A stretch of 64,000 nucleotides of DNA from Schaalia odontolytica (GCF_031191545.1 NZ_CP133472.1:2170001-2234000); one strand, 5' to 3'. Counted from the first letter of the stretch, positions 8,043 to 16,227 are shown. Translations and numbers: made by a program. The notes: a model not told the origin generated them from the sequence alone.

Positions 8043-9071
8043 ATGATTCGCATGACAGGACTTGCGCAGCGACTCACGCCGCCCGGGTCCGTCCCGTACC
8101 CGGGCAACCACCTCGGGTTGCGCTGGCGGCCCATGATCGGCCGTGACGCGCCCGCCGTGTACGCACTCATCTCGCTGATTGAAGACCACGACAGCGCCAT
8201 TAGGCGCACGTCCGTCGAGGACATCGCGGACATGATGGAGGGGGAGAACGGACGCGATTGGGTCGACACGATCGTCGGTCTCGATGCGAAACGAAACATC
8301 TGTGCCGTTGCCTCCGTGCGCGTGCTGCGTGGCATTCACGAGGCGGCGACCGCCGTCGTCGGCGCGTATATTCACCCTCATTGGCGTGGGCGAGGCGTGG
8401 GCCGCGCCCTGCTGTACTGGCAGGATGGACGCGCCCGCCAGATGCTCGTCGAGGCTTTCGGTGCCGAGTCCGAGGTGCCGGTGTCCATTTCGAACCTCGT
8501 CGACGCGCACATGACCGACCGTCGCCGCCTCTATATCGCGGCGGGCTTCTTCGCCAAGCGCACCTATCGGGTGATGTATCGGGACCTTGCGGGCGGTGAG
8601 GTTGCCCCGCAGCCGCGCCACGGCTACAGGATCGTGCCGTGGAATCAGGTTCCGCAGGATCAGATTCGCGCCATCCACATGGAGGCATTCCAGCAGGCGT
8701 TCCGCTCCCCGCTGCGCGCCCTGTGGTGGGACGACGCGATGAACCACTTCGACCCGCGGTGGTCTTTTCTCGCCGTCGACTCCGCGGGTGAGGTGGTTGG
8801 CTACGCGATCACGGGTCGCCCCGCGCAGCGCTGGGTGGCTACGGGGCGTCCGGAGGCCTACATTTACCTGCTGGGCGTCGCCGAGGCTCACCGTGGGCGT
8901 TCTGTGGCGACGGCCCTCGTGGGACACACGGTCGCGGCAGCGTCGGCCTCGGGAGCGTGCTGTATCGGTCTGGATGTCGACATGTCGAGTCCCGATGGCG
9001 CGCATAGTATCTACGAGCACCTTGGCTTCGTCGATGAAGCCGCCGAGGTTTATTACACGATCGATCAGTAG
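8043..9071 (+). CDS. Tandem-GNAT acetyltransferase, paralogue 1
   Basis: A 342-residue protein with two GNAT folds. The N-terminal one shows the acetyl-CoA loop HWRGRGVGRALL (about residues 116-127) and the C-terminal one AEAHRGRSVATALVGH (about 280-295). GNAT enzymes transfer an acetyl group from acetyl-CoA to amines. The double-domain layout and size recall mycothiol synthase and aminoglycoside-acting actinobacterial enzymes, but the acceptor cannot be deduced. It lies 18 bases before a clear paralogue, with which it is probably co-transcribed. The start could be ATG 8043 or 8052; neither has a strong ribosome site. Confidence 0.82.
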   Translation: MIRMTGLAQRLTPPGSVPYPGNHLGLRWRPMIGRDAPAVYALISLIEDHDSAIRRTSVEDIADMMEGENGRDWVDTIVGLDAKRNICAVASVRVLRGIHEAATAVVGAYIHPHWRGRGVGRALLYWQDGRARQMLVEAFGAESEVPVSISNLVDAHMTDRRRLYIAAGFFAKRTYRVMYRDLAGGEVAPQPRHGYRIVPWNQVPQDQIRAIHMEAFQQAFRSPLRALWWDDAMNHFDPRWSFLAVDSAGEVVGYAITGRPAQRWVATGRPEAYIYLLGVAEAHRGRSVATALVGHTVAAASASGACCIGLDVDMSSPDGAHSIYEHLGFVDEAAEVYYTIDQ

Positions 9072-9089
9072 GAAAGGAAGGAGGCGAGC

Positions 9090-10112
9090 ATGAGCATTCC
9101 TCTCGCGCAGCGAGCAGAGGCCCCAGAGTTCGTCCCCTTCCCGGGCGAGCATCATGGGATCGAGTGGGAGCAGCTGACGGCTGCTCACCACGTCGGTCTT
9201 GCCGCCCTTTTTGCTCGCATGGAGGCTCGCGACAATCCGCCGTACCGCACCAGCCCGGACGAGGTCGAAGAGATGCTCTCCGGTGCCTCGCAGTGGCGAG
9301 GCCTCGTTGGCATCGCCCGCAGGGGCATCGCGGCCGGACGAGTCGTCGCCTTCGCGCAGGTGGTCCTTCGTTTTCCCGGCCGTGTGGAATGCGTGTGCGT
9401 CGGGGGAGTGGATCCCGACTTCCGCCGCATCGGCCTCGGCAATGCGATCGTCGACTGGCAGGAAGGCACCGCCCGACAGATGCTCGCCGGCGTCGAGGGC
9501 GATGCCCCAGCTCAGATCACCTGTCACGTCGAGTCCGGTCAGGATGATCTCGAGGCGCAGCTGAAGGTGCACGGCTTCCGTTGGGCACGCACCTACTACG
9601 AGCTGCGCGCGTCCCTGGAGGGGCTGCCGCCGGTGCCAGACCTGGGATCGTACACGAGTATCGAGGCCTGGGCCCCCCAGTGGGAGGAGCCTGCTCTGCG
9701 CGCTGCGAACCGGCTGAATGAGTCGGAGTGGGGCCGCCCTCCGCTCACTCAGGAGCAGTGGATGCAGGGGCGTACCGCTTTTGCCCCCGAATGGTCTTTC
9801 GTGGCCGTCGATCGTACCGGGGACCGGCCTCGCGTCGCCGGTTTCCTGCTGGCTTCCCGCTACGAGCAGGATTGGGCAGCACTGGGCTGGCGTGAGGGAT
9901 ACATCGATCAGATGGGTGTGCTCTCGCAGTGGCGTGAGGGCCGCGTCGCCGATGCTCTGATTCTGGCATCGATGTGGGCGCAGAAGCGCGATGGTATGGA
10001 TCGTTCGGGCACGGGCGTGGGGTCGGCGAACCATACGGGTGCGCTCGCTATCTACGACTACCTTGGCTTCCGCACGGTGGGCCAGACGAGGCTCTACGCC
10101 ATCGAAATCTGA
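9090..10112 (+). CDS. Tandem-GNAT acetyltransferase, paralogue 2
   Basis: A 340-residue protein, paralogous to the gene just upstream: both open with 'PFPGEHHGIEW' or 'PYPGNHLGLRW', share 'RTS-x2-E-x3-MM/L-SG', and have the same two-GNAT layout. The N-terminal acetyl-CoA loop is FRRIGLGNAIV. The C-terminal loop (SQWREGRVADALIL) is degenerate, lacking the usual R-G-x-G spacing, so the second domain may be structural or bind differently. A strong site AGGAAGGAGG precedes the ATG. A tandem duplication is the likely origin; substrate unknown. Confidence 0.82.
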   Translation: MSIPLAQRAEAPEFVPFPGEHHGIEWEQLTAAHHVGLAALFARMEARDNPPYRTSPDEVEEMLSGASQWRGLVGIARRGIAAGRVVAFAQVVLRFPGRVECVCVGGVDPDFRRIGLGNAIVDWQEGTARQMLAGVEGDAPAQITCHVESGQDDLEAQLKVHGFRWARTYYELRASLEGLPPVPDLGSYTSIEAWAPQWEEPALRAANRLNESEWGRPPLTQEQWMQGRTAFAPEWSFVAVDRTGDRPRVAGFLLASRYEQDWAALGWREGYIDQMGVLSQWREGRVADALILASMWAQKRDGMDRSGTGVGSANHTGALAIYDYLGFRTVGQTRLYAIEI

Positions 10113-10153
10113 TCGCCGTTTTGCATGGTGGATATTTCTACGTAGGTGTTTGT

Positions 10154-10176
10154 GTAACTGTGGTTACTTTTTCTTT
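10154..10176 (+). terminator. Short hairpin with T-rich tail after the GNAT pair
   Basis: GTAAC-TGTG-GTTAC is a perfect 5-bp-arm dyad, followed at once by TTTTTCTTT. It sits 42 bases after the GNAT stop. The stem is short, so this is a weak terminator call; a regulator site is the alternative. Confidence 0.4.
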
Positions 10177-10238
10177 GCGATGGGCCGCGAGTACGCCTGT
10201 TTCTGTTTGAGGTTTCCATATAACCACTGCCTAGGTCC

Positions 10239-10256
10239 TAATTGTCCGACCAATTA
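10239..10256. promoter_or_regulatory. Palindromic operator candidate (GntR/FadR-like) before the sugar operon
   Basis: TAATTG-TCCGAC-CAATTA is a perfect 6-bp-arm dyad. Its core TTGTCCGACCA fits the FadR-subfamily pattern TNGTNNNACNA exactly. It lies 76 bases before the transporter start, where a repressor of the sugar transporter-kinase operon would bind. No regulator gene is adjacent. Confidence 0.45.
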
Positions 10257-10331
10257 ATTTCGTAGGCTCGCCGCAGAGGCAGGTACGGCCTCGGCGCCAC
10301 GCGCGTCCCATCTCCACAGTGCGGAGCCAGC

Positions 10332-11798
10332 ATGACACCTCAGTCGTCAGCACGAAACACCTCCATTCCGCCCTTGGTCATTCGAAGTGCCATCGTCGCC
10401 TCCCTCGGCGGCCTGCTCTTCGGCTTTGACACCGCCGTCATCTCGGGTGCGGAAGAAAAACTCACCGAGCTCTACGCTCTATCGTCCACAGGCGAAGGCC
10501 TGCTCGTGGCAATCGCAACCATCGGCACCATCGTCGGCGCAATCATCGCCGGCAATCTCGCAGACCGCTTCGGTCGTAAGCCCGTCCTCTTCTGGATCGG
10601 CGTCCTCTTCGGTGTCGGAGCTCTCGCCACCGCGCTTGCCCCGCTGCCCACCCTGGTGAGCGCAGCAGACGGAAGTGTGTCGGCCTCCTCCGCGTTCCCG
10701 ATCACCTTCTTCATGATCTTCCGCTTCCTCGGTGGCGTGGGCGTGGGCCTGTCCTCCGTCGTGGCCCCCATCTACACCGCAGAGATCGCGCCCGCCCGAG
10801 TACGCGGACGCCTGGTCGGCCTCGTCCAGTTCAACATCGTTTTCGGTATCCTCCTGGCCTACGCCTCGAACGCCGTGATCCGGGAGATCGCGCACGAAGA
10901 GACCGCCTGGCGCTGGATGCTTGGCGTCATGGCGGTGCCCGCCGTGTTCTTCCTGGTCTTCCTGGCCACCGTGCCCGAGACTCCGCGTTGGCTGCTCTCG
11001 CACGGCCGCGAGGAACTCGCCGTGAAGATCTCCGAGCGCCTCACGACCTCCCAGGCCGAGTGCGACGAGCAGATTGGCGAAATCAAAGCACAGATCGCGG
11101 AGGACGCAGCCGGCGGCAAGGTTGCCTTCTTTACGGCCCGCTACCGCAAGGTCATTCTCATGGCCTTCTGCATCGCAATGTTCAATCAGCTCTCCGGTAT
11201 CAACGCGATCCTCTACTACGCGCCCAAGGTCATGAAGCTCGCCGGAGGTGCCGACGTCCTGGGGGACGCCTTCCCCTACATCGGTTCCGTCATCGTCGGC
11301 CTCATGAACCTGATCGCCACGATGGCTGCCCTCACAGTCATCGATCGTATTGGCCGTCGCCAGCTGATGATCGTCGGATCTGTCGGCTACCTGATCTCCC
11401 TCGGCTTCCTCGCCGGGATGATGTTTGCCTACGAGGGTGGCTACTTTGAGGAAGGCAGCGCCGCCCCCGTGTGGCTGATACTCCTCGGCCTGCTCGGCTT
11501 CATCGCCTCGCACGCCTTCGGACAGGGATCCGTCATCTGGGTCTTTATCTCGGAGATCTTCCCCAACCGCGTGCGCGCCCGCGGTCAGTCCCTGGGCTCG
11601 CTCACGCACTGGGTGTTTGCCTTCATTACCACCTACGCATTCCCCGTGCTCACGGATAAACTCGGTGGTGGCTACGCTTTTGGAATCTTCTTCCTCGCGA
11701 TGGTTGGTCAGCTATTCTGGGTGCTGAAGGTCATGCCCGAAACCAAGGGCATTCCGCTCGAAGAAATGGAAGAGAAGCTGGGGTTGACGAATGACTAG
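10332..11798 (+). CDS. Sugar porter, MFS family (XylE/GalP type)
   Basis: A 488-residue, 12-segment inner-membrane sugar:H+ symporter of the sugar porter subfamily. Diagnostic motifs are all present: GGLLFGFDTAVISGA in segment 1, GNLADRFGRKPV in the 2-3 loop, PETPRWLL after segment 6, the sugar-site segment FNQLSGINAILYYAP in segment 7, IDRIGRRQLM, and PETKGIPLEEME at the C-terminus. Its stop overlaps the next gene, a PfkB kinase, by 8 bases, so uptake and phosphorylation of the same sugar are coupled. Glucose, fructose or xylose are all possible; fructose is favoured by the kinase. Confidence 0.93.
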   Translation: MTPQSSARNTSIPPLVIRSAIVASLGGLLFGFDTAVISGAEEKLTELYALSSTGEGLLVAIATIGTIVGAIIAGNLADRFGRKPVLFWIGVLFGVGALATALAPLPTLVSAADGSVSASSAFPITFFMIFRFLGGVGVGLSSVVAPIYTAEIAPARVRGRLVGLVQFNIVFGILLAYASNAVIREIAHEETAWRWMLGVMAVPAVFFLVFLATVPETPRWLLSHGREELAVKISERLTTSQAECDEQIGEIKAQIAEDAAGGKVAFFTARYRKVILMAFCIAMFNQLSGINAILYYAPKVMKLAGGADVLGDAFPYIGSVIVGLMNLIATMAALTVIDRIGRRQLMIVGSVGYLISLGFLAGMMFAYEGGYFEEGSAAPVWLILLGLLGFIASHAFGQGSVIWVFISEIFPNRVRARGQSLGSLTHWVFAFITTYAFPVLTDKLGGGYAFGIFFLAMVGQLFWVLKVMPETKGIPLEEMEEKLGLTND

Positions 11799-12741
11799 GA
11801 TCGTGAACATCGGTGAAGCGCTCATCGATGAGATTACTCGCCCGAATACCGCTCCCGTCGAGGTCGTCGGCGGCTCGATGCTCAATGTTGCAGCCGGCCT
11901 CACGCGCCTCGGACACGACTCCGAGCTGGCGACCTGGTTCGCCCGCGACGCCCGCGGCGACAAGGTGCGCGCCCACGCCGAGGCCGCGGGAGTCACCCTG
12001 ACACCCGGCAGCGACGGCGCCGAGTTCACGACGGTTGCACATGCGACCGTCGATGACAGGGGGCACGCCACCTACGAGTTTGACCTGTCCTGGGATGTGC
12101 CCGCCGTTGAGGACCCGGACACTGTTGGACACGTGCACACCGGCTCCTATGCGGTTGTGCTCGAGCCCGGCGCCGACAAGGTCCTGGCCGCCGTTAAGCG
12201 ACAGGCGATCCGCGGCACCGTCTCCTACGACCCGAACATCCGTCCCGCTCTGCTGGGCACGCCCGACGAGGCACGCCCGCACATTGAGGCGATTGTGGCC
12301 CTTGCTGACGTCGTGAAGGCATCGGACGAGGACCTCGAATGGCTCTACCCGGGCCGCCCCGTCGAGGACGTCATCCGCGAGTGGTCACAGTCCGGCCCGT
12401 CGCTGATCCTGTGCACGCGCGGCCCGTGGGGCGTCTACATCAAGGCTGCCGCCGAGCGCGACATGCTCGTCGTCGACCCGCTCGACGTCGAGCTGGTGGA
12501 CACCGTGGGGGCGGGTGACTCGCTCATGGCCGGCCTGATCTCCGGCCTGGTTGACGCAAGCCTGCTGGGGTCGGGCGAGGCGAAGCAGCGCCTGCGCGAG
12601 GCGTCGTGGGACCAGATCCTACCCGCCATCCACCGCGGCATCATCACCTCCGGCATCACGATTCTGTACCAGGGTGCGTACTCGCCCACGCGCGAGGAGG
12701 TGGCCGGAATTTTGGCCGCCGACCCGACGCTGCGAGGCTGA
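11791..12741 (+). CDS. PfkB-family carbohydrate kinase (fructokinase-like)
   Basis: A 316-residue ribokinase-fold enzyme that phosphorylates an imported sugar with ATP. It has the N-terminal signature GGSMLNVAAGLTRLG (about residues 29-43) and the C-terminal signature DTVGAGDSLMAGL, whose GAGD holds the anion hole and catalytic Asp. Translation is coupled to the MFS transporter upstream (8-base overlap). N-terminal GEALIDEI is typical of fructokinases. A large perfect palindrome follows 19 bases after the stop and closes the operon. Confidence 0.88.
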   Translation: MTRIVNIGEALIDEITRPNTAPVEVVGGSMLNVAAGLTRLGHDSELATWFARDARGDKVRAHAEAAGVTLTPGSDGAEFTTVAHATVDDRGHATYEFDLSWDVPAVEDPDTVGHVHTGSYAVVLEPGADKVLAAVKRQAIRGTVSYDPNIRPALLGTPDEARPHIEAIVALADVVKASDEDLEWLYPGRPVEDVIREWSQSGPSLILCTRGPWGVYIKAAAERDMLVVDPLDVELVDTVGAGDSLMAGLISGLVDASLLGSGEAKQRLREASWDQILPAIHRGIITSGITILYQGAYSPTREEVAGILAADPTLRG

Positions 12742-12760
12742 CGGGAGCGTTCTTCTACTG

Positions 12761-12800
12761 GTGGGTGTGGGCCCGGCCAATTGGCCGGGCCCACACCCAC
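12761..12800. terminator. 40-bp perfect palindrome closing the sugar operon
   Basis: The two 20-base halves are exact reverse complements (centre CAATTG), giving a very stable GC-rich stem. It is 19 bases after the kinase stop. There is no T-run; such U-less, I-shaped terminators are described in high-GC actinobacteria. It also insulates the AT-richer cassette that follows. Confidence 0.7.
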
Positions 12801-12832
12801 GTTGGTCGCAGTGCCTGTTTCCTCTGATGCGC

Positions 12833-12861
12833 TTGTCAATGTGAACGAGTGGTCATATGCT
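12833..12861 (+). promoter_or_regulatory. Promoter of the T7SS-like cassette
   Basis: A near-consensus pair: -35 TTGTCA (12833-12838), 17-base spacer, -10 TATGCT (12856-12861). It is the best sigma-70-type match I noticed in the window. Predicted start is near 12868, giving a leader of about 45 bases before the ATG at 12913. Confidence 0.6.
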
Positions 12862-12912
12862 TGCAAACGTCCCATCGTGTTCCGTGGAGCACGTTTTTCA
12901 GGTCCGGTTTTC

Positions 12913-13557
12913 ATGGAGGCGCGAAGTGGCGACGTTGGCTTCGACTCCGATAAGCACGCACAAACAAACGGAGATATGGAGAAGGGGGGGCAATCGCTGA
13001 CTAATTCCTGCGAGGCTATCGGACGTCTGGTCGAAGCGCAGAAGCTTGAGCATTGGTCGCAGGAAGCGGGTTTCCTGGCGATGCGTACCGCCCTCATTTC
13101 CTTTCTCAAGACGGAAGATCGGGTCATCAGGGGCGAGACAGGCCGTTTCGTGAAGTTTGATGGGGATGTGCGGTCAGCCGTTGCTGCATTCACGGCTGCG
13201 GAGCAGGGAAACACTGATGAACTAGCGCGAATTCTCGCTCAGATGGAATCCGGGCAGATGGGTTCTGGATCTGCCAGCGCACCTCCTTCCCAGACATCAG
13301 GAGGTTCATCGACGAGTAGCGCCCAGCCGGGTTCGCCTGTCGGCGGTAGCTCCTCACAAGGTAGTGCCACATCCTCAACCGGAGGATCGTCCTCAAGCGC
13401 GGGCGGTGGTGCGACTACGAATAGCGGTGGTAGCTCCGCTGCTGCCGGTTCCGGCGCAACGACCAGTGGGGCTGCAGGTGGCAGCGGTACTGGGGGATCC
13501 TCGGGCGCACCGTCGACAGACCAAGCGCCGGTGCAGAACGCACCGTCGGAGTTCTAG
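12913..13557 (+). CDS. Small helical protein with Ser/Gly tail; probable T7SS (WXG/EspC-like) export partner
   Basis: A 214-residue protein that I do not recognise by family name. Residues 25-117 are predicted helical (SLTNSCEAIGRLVEAQ, HWSQEAGFLAMRTALISF, then RFVKFDGDVRSAVAAF), about the length of a WXG100/EspC helical hairpin. Residues 118-214 are low-complexity Ser/Gly/Ala/Thr. There is no signal peptide or membrane segment. Start: ATG 12913 is the first after the palindrome and promoter; ATG 12976, two bases after GGAGAT, is possible. It is followed after 20 bases by a PPE/LXG-like gene and then a mycosin, which is the main reason to link it to type VII secretion. Base composition is lower in GC than the neighbours. 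Confidence 0.65.
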   Translation: MEARSGDVGFDSDKHAQTNGDMEKGGQSLTNSCEAIGRLVEAQKLEHWSQEAGFLAMRTALISFLKTEDRVIRGETGRFVKFDGDVRSAVAAFTAAEQGNTDELARILAQMESGQMGSGSASAPPSQTSGGSSTSSAQPGSPVGGSSSQGSATSSTGGSSSSAGGGATTNSGGSSAAAGSGATTSGAAGGSGTGGSSGAPSTDQAPVQNAPSEF

Positions 13558-13577
13558 GCAGGGAACAGGAGAGAGTT

Positions 13578-15023
13578 ATGGTTGATAGCCCCATGTATGA
13601 CAGGCTTATGCGCCTTGTATCGGCTCTTGAAGGTGCAGAAGCCTTGGTGGCATCCGACGATGAGCACAACGCCATCGTTTGCGGCTTGAATGAAGCAAAC
13701 AATTCCACGTACCATTTGCGCGCGTACCAAGGATTTACGGGTCAAACGGGTAATGAGATCGATGCGTGGGCGGACGCGACGATGAAGCGGGTCCAAGGCA
13801 TCAAAGATAGTCATAACTCGGCGATGGAATACTACGTTGAGGCCCGACGCGCGATGAAGCATATCTGTGAGGAAGCCCGGCAGCTTTCACCGACCCTCAT
13901 CGATTCGGGCCTCCAGCAGCTCGCGGATGCAGCGCACGTGGCTGTGCCAGTCACAAGGTATCTGGGTCCACTTGGACAGCCGATCAATGCACTCGCCGTT
14001 TCTGCGGACGCCTACTTCCAAGCGCTGATCGCGCAAGCCAATGATCGGCGAGAAGTCAATTCGACGGACATCCTGGAACGCGCAAACAATACGATGCAGG
14101 AACTTGCAAATGGGGTTACGGAGCAGACCATTCAGCTGGAAGACCCTGGTTCACACCAATGGGCCTCTAAAGGACCTTCTACCCCGTCTGTGCGTAAAGA
14201 CATTGAGGATGGATATCTTAACGTCTCTCCGCATCAACCCGGCGTCTATCCTGGAAACAGGGATAACGACTATGGGCGTTCCGATCTGCGAAGCCCGCGC
14301 TCCGGCCTCTATCCCGATGGCTACGACGAAGGTGGCCCCATGAGTGATCGTGTGATGTCATCCCCGCGGATTCCGAATCGTTTCGCCGAGGAAGGAGCGC
14401 CAGGGTCGCGCTTGAATCCAATCATGGACCCCGATGACTTGAGGGGAATCGATCTGCTCCATACACGCGTCAATGGGGATCGCCATGCGAATGGAACCAT
14501 TGGTGGTTATACGCCCGCGCCGCCGACCGATCGTCATCATCCGCTATGGAAGGTCAACGGCGGTCCAGGAGACGTGAGCTCGCTTTCCGCGCGTCTCGGA
14601 GGAGCCGGACTGCTGGCTGCGGGGGCCCTCGGAGTGGGGGCAGCTGCACGCTTCGCTTCGACATCGTCAGGTAACGCAATCAGCGGAATGACCGCATTGC
14701 GTGGCGGCGCCTACTCGGGAGCGGGATACGGTTCCTTCGCGGCGAGGGGAACAACGAAACCATCTTCCGCCGCGTCTGGCGCGTCTGTTAATCGTGGTGG
14801 GACAGCTGGCCAAGGCGGCTTCATGGGCGGAACTGGAGGTGCCGGCGGTGCTGGAAAAGACGAGAAGAAAGCGCGTCGTCGCAAATACACGCCATTTCGC
14901 GTCGATGATGATGACGAGCTGCCCGAGGGCTACATCAATCCTCTCTCGCAGACGTACGGATCGGATAAGGATATTGAGCCAGTGAAGCCAAAGGACGACG
15001 GATGGGATGAGAGGCAATGGTGA
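13578..15023 (+). CDS. Large helical PPE/LXG-like protein, probable T7SS substrate or component
   Basis: A 481-residue protein, not assignable to a named family from sight. Residues 1-195 are helical without a signal peptide (MYDRLMRLVSALEGAEAL, WADATMKRVQGIKDSHN, LERANNTMQELANGV), like the N-terminal helical bundles of PPE/LXG substrates. Residues 196-340 are a Pro/Asp/Gly-rich linker. About 345-370 is an Ala/Gly hydrophobic stretch, followed by Gly-rich repeats, then a charged end: KKARRRKYTPFRVDDDDELP and a terminal WDERQW. A good ribosome site (AGGAG) lies before ATG 13578. The mycosin start overlaps its end by 7 bases, so they are co-translated. Confidence 0.65.
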   Translation: MVDSPMYDRLMRLVSALEGAEALVASDDEHNAIVCGLNEANNSTYHLRAYQGFTGQTGNEIDAWADATMKRVQGIKDSHNSAMEYYVEARRAMKHICEEARQLSPTLIDSGLQQLADAAHVAVPVTRYLGPLGQPINALAVSADAYFQALIAQANDRREVNSTDILERANNTMQELANGVTEQTIQLEDPGSHQWASKGPSTPSVRKDIEDGYLNVSPHQPGVYPGNRDNDYGRSDLRSPRSGLYPDGYDEGGPMSDRVMSSPRIPNRFAEEGAPGSRLNPIMDPDDLRGIDLLHTRVNGDRHANGTIGGYTPAPPTDRHHPLWKVNGGPGDVSSLSARLGGAGLLAAGALGVGAAARFASTSSGNAISGMTALRGGAYSGAGYGSFAARGTTKPSSAASGASVNRGGTAGQGGFMGGTGGAGGAGKDEKKARRRKYTPFRVDDDDELPEGYINPLSQTYGSDKDIEPVKPKDDGWDERQW

Positions 15024-16216
15024 CAACAATGAGGGCCACTCGCCGTCCTTGGCGGAGCTGTGGCATCGTTGCCTCTGCCGTCGCTCTCGCGGCAGTCTCG
15101 CTCGTCGGAGCGACTCCTCCAGCGCATGCGGCCGACCCCATTACGGCTGCCGACCAGCCATACTTCGCCTACTATCACCTCGATCAAGCCAGGGCGAAAG
15201 GCTACACCGGTGCGGGCGTCACGATTGCGATGATCGATGGACCAGTTGAGACTGGTGCAGCCGAACTTGCCAGCGCATCGATTCGGGACAAGCAGACATG
15301 TACGATCAACTCGTCTCTGGCTTCCAAAAGTCACGGAACCTCGGTGGCTTCAATTCTGGTATCCCCAGATTATGGTGTCGCCCCAGATGCAACCTTGCTG
15401 GCGTATCGGACAGGTTCCAAGCAGGATGGTGACCAACCTTCCTCCGATTGCATCGACGGTACTACACACATTAAGTACGGCTATGCATGGTTGCTGAACG
15501 CAGCAATGAACGATGGTGCGCAGATTATCAATCTATCGTCCTCCAGTATTTCCCAAGAAAACGAGTTAAAGTGGGCAATCGCCCGTTCAATGGACCATGG
15601 GACGATCATTACTGCCTCTGCGGGTAACGATGCAACCGATGGTAACGCGACTTCTCTATCGCAATGGTCTGGAGTAGTTGGCGTTGCAGCAATTGGGATT
15701 GATAACAGTCGGCAGGACTATTCGTCGTGGGGTCAGGGAGTTACGACTGCGGCAGTTGGAGGTCCACTCGCGGTACACGACTACGTAAGTGGGCAGGTGA
15801 CACAGGTGTCGGGAACCTCCGTTTCCGCGCCCATCGTTGCTGGGACCCTCGCCCTCGCGCGTCAGAAGTGGCCCAATGCGACCAGCAACCAGCTCCTTCA
15901 ACTTCTCGTGAAGACGGGACTGAATCCCGATCATGGATGGAACCAATACACGGGATATGGCGCCATTGATCCCGCTGCCATGGTGAACACGGACCCGAGT
16001 CAATTCCCCGACGAGAATCCGCTTGCCGATAAAGGGGGAGGCTCGAGTCCCACGCGGGAGGAAGTGCAGCAGTACGCGGACGGCGTCGTCGATCCGACTC
16101 AGATAGTCAATGACAACTCCTACACGTATCGTGGCCTGGACGAATCGAAGCTGACGGACCCGATGAACACCTCGGTGACCCACCTGGGAACAAGCCCGCG
16201 CTACCACGCGAAATAG
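15017..16216 (+). CDS. Mycosin-like subtilisin (S8) serine protease, secreted
   Basis: A 399-residue protease. A Sec signal peptide (twin-basic start, hydrophobic core about 17-32, cleavage after AHA-38) is followed by an S8 catalytic domain with the triad Asp-74 (IAMIDG), His-106 (SHGTSVAS) and Ser-268 (SGTSVSAP), and oxyanion Asn-204 (SAGND). Type VII secretion loci encode mycosins with this layout. Unlike MycP proteins there is no C-terminal membrane anchor; the end (about 330-399) is a polar tail. Cysteines at 95 and 144 could form a disulfide. Last gene of a three-gene cassette that lacks the EccB/C/D/E machinery. Confidence 0.82.
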   Translation: MVTTMRATRRPWRSCGIVASAVALAAVSLVGATPPAHAADPITAADQPYFAYYHLDQARAKGYTGAGVTIAMIDGPVETGAAELASASIRDKQTCTINSSLASKSHGTSVASILVSPDYGVAPDATLLAYRTGSKQDGDQPSSDCIDGTTHIKYGYAWLLNAAMNDGAQIINLSSSSISQENELKWAIARSMDHGTIITASAGNDATDGNATSLSQWSGVVGVAAIGIDNSRQDYSSWGQGVTTAAVGGPLAVHDYVSGQVTQVSGTSVSAPIVAGTLALARQKWPNATSNQLLQLLVKTGLNPDHGWNQYTGYGAIDPAAMVNTDPSQFPDENPLADKGGGSSPTREEVQQYADGVVDPTQIVNDNSYTYRGLDESKLTDPMNTSVTHLGTSPRYHAK

Positions 16217-16227
16217 TGTGTAGAGAC

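Noticed and set aside
8031-10034. 667-codon minus-strand open frame across both GNAT genes.
   Set aside because: The plus strand carries conserved acetyltransferases with proper starts; the minus product matches nothing and has no start signal.
10479-11609. 376-codon minus-strand frame opposite the sugar transporter.
   Set aside because: It is antisense to a clear 12-segment MFS protein; the acidic His/Gly/Asp-rich product is typical of an antisense shadow.
12781-12912. Upstream extension of the first T7SS-cassette gene (in-frame from the palindrome).
   Set aside because: It would begin inside the terminator palindrome and before the -10 box, so it cannot be translated from the predicted transcript.
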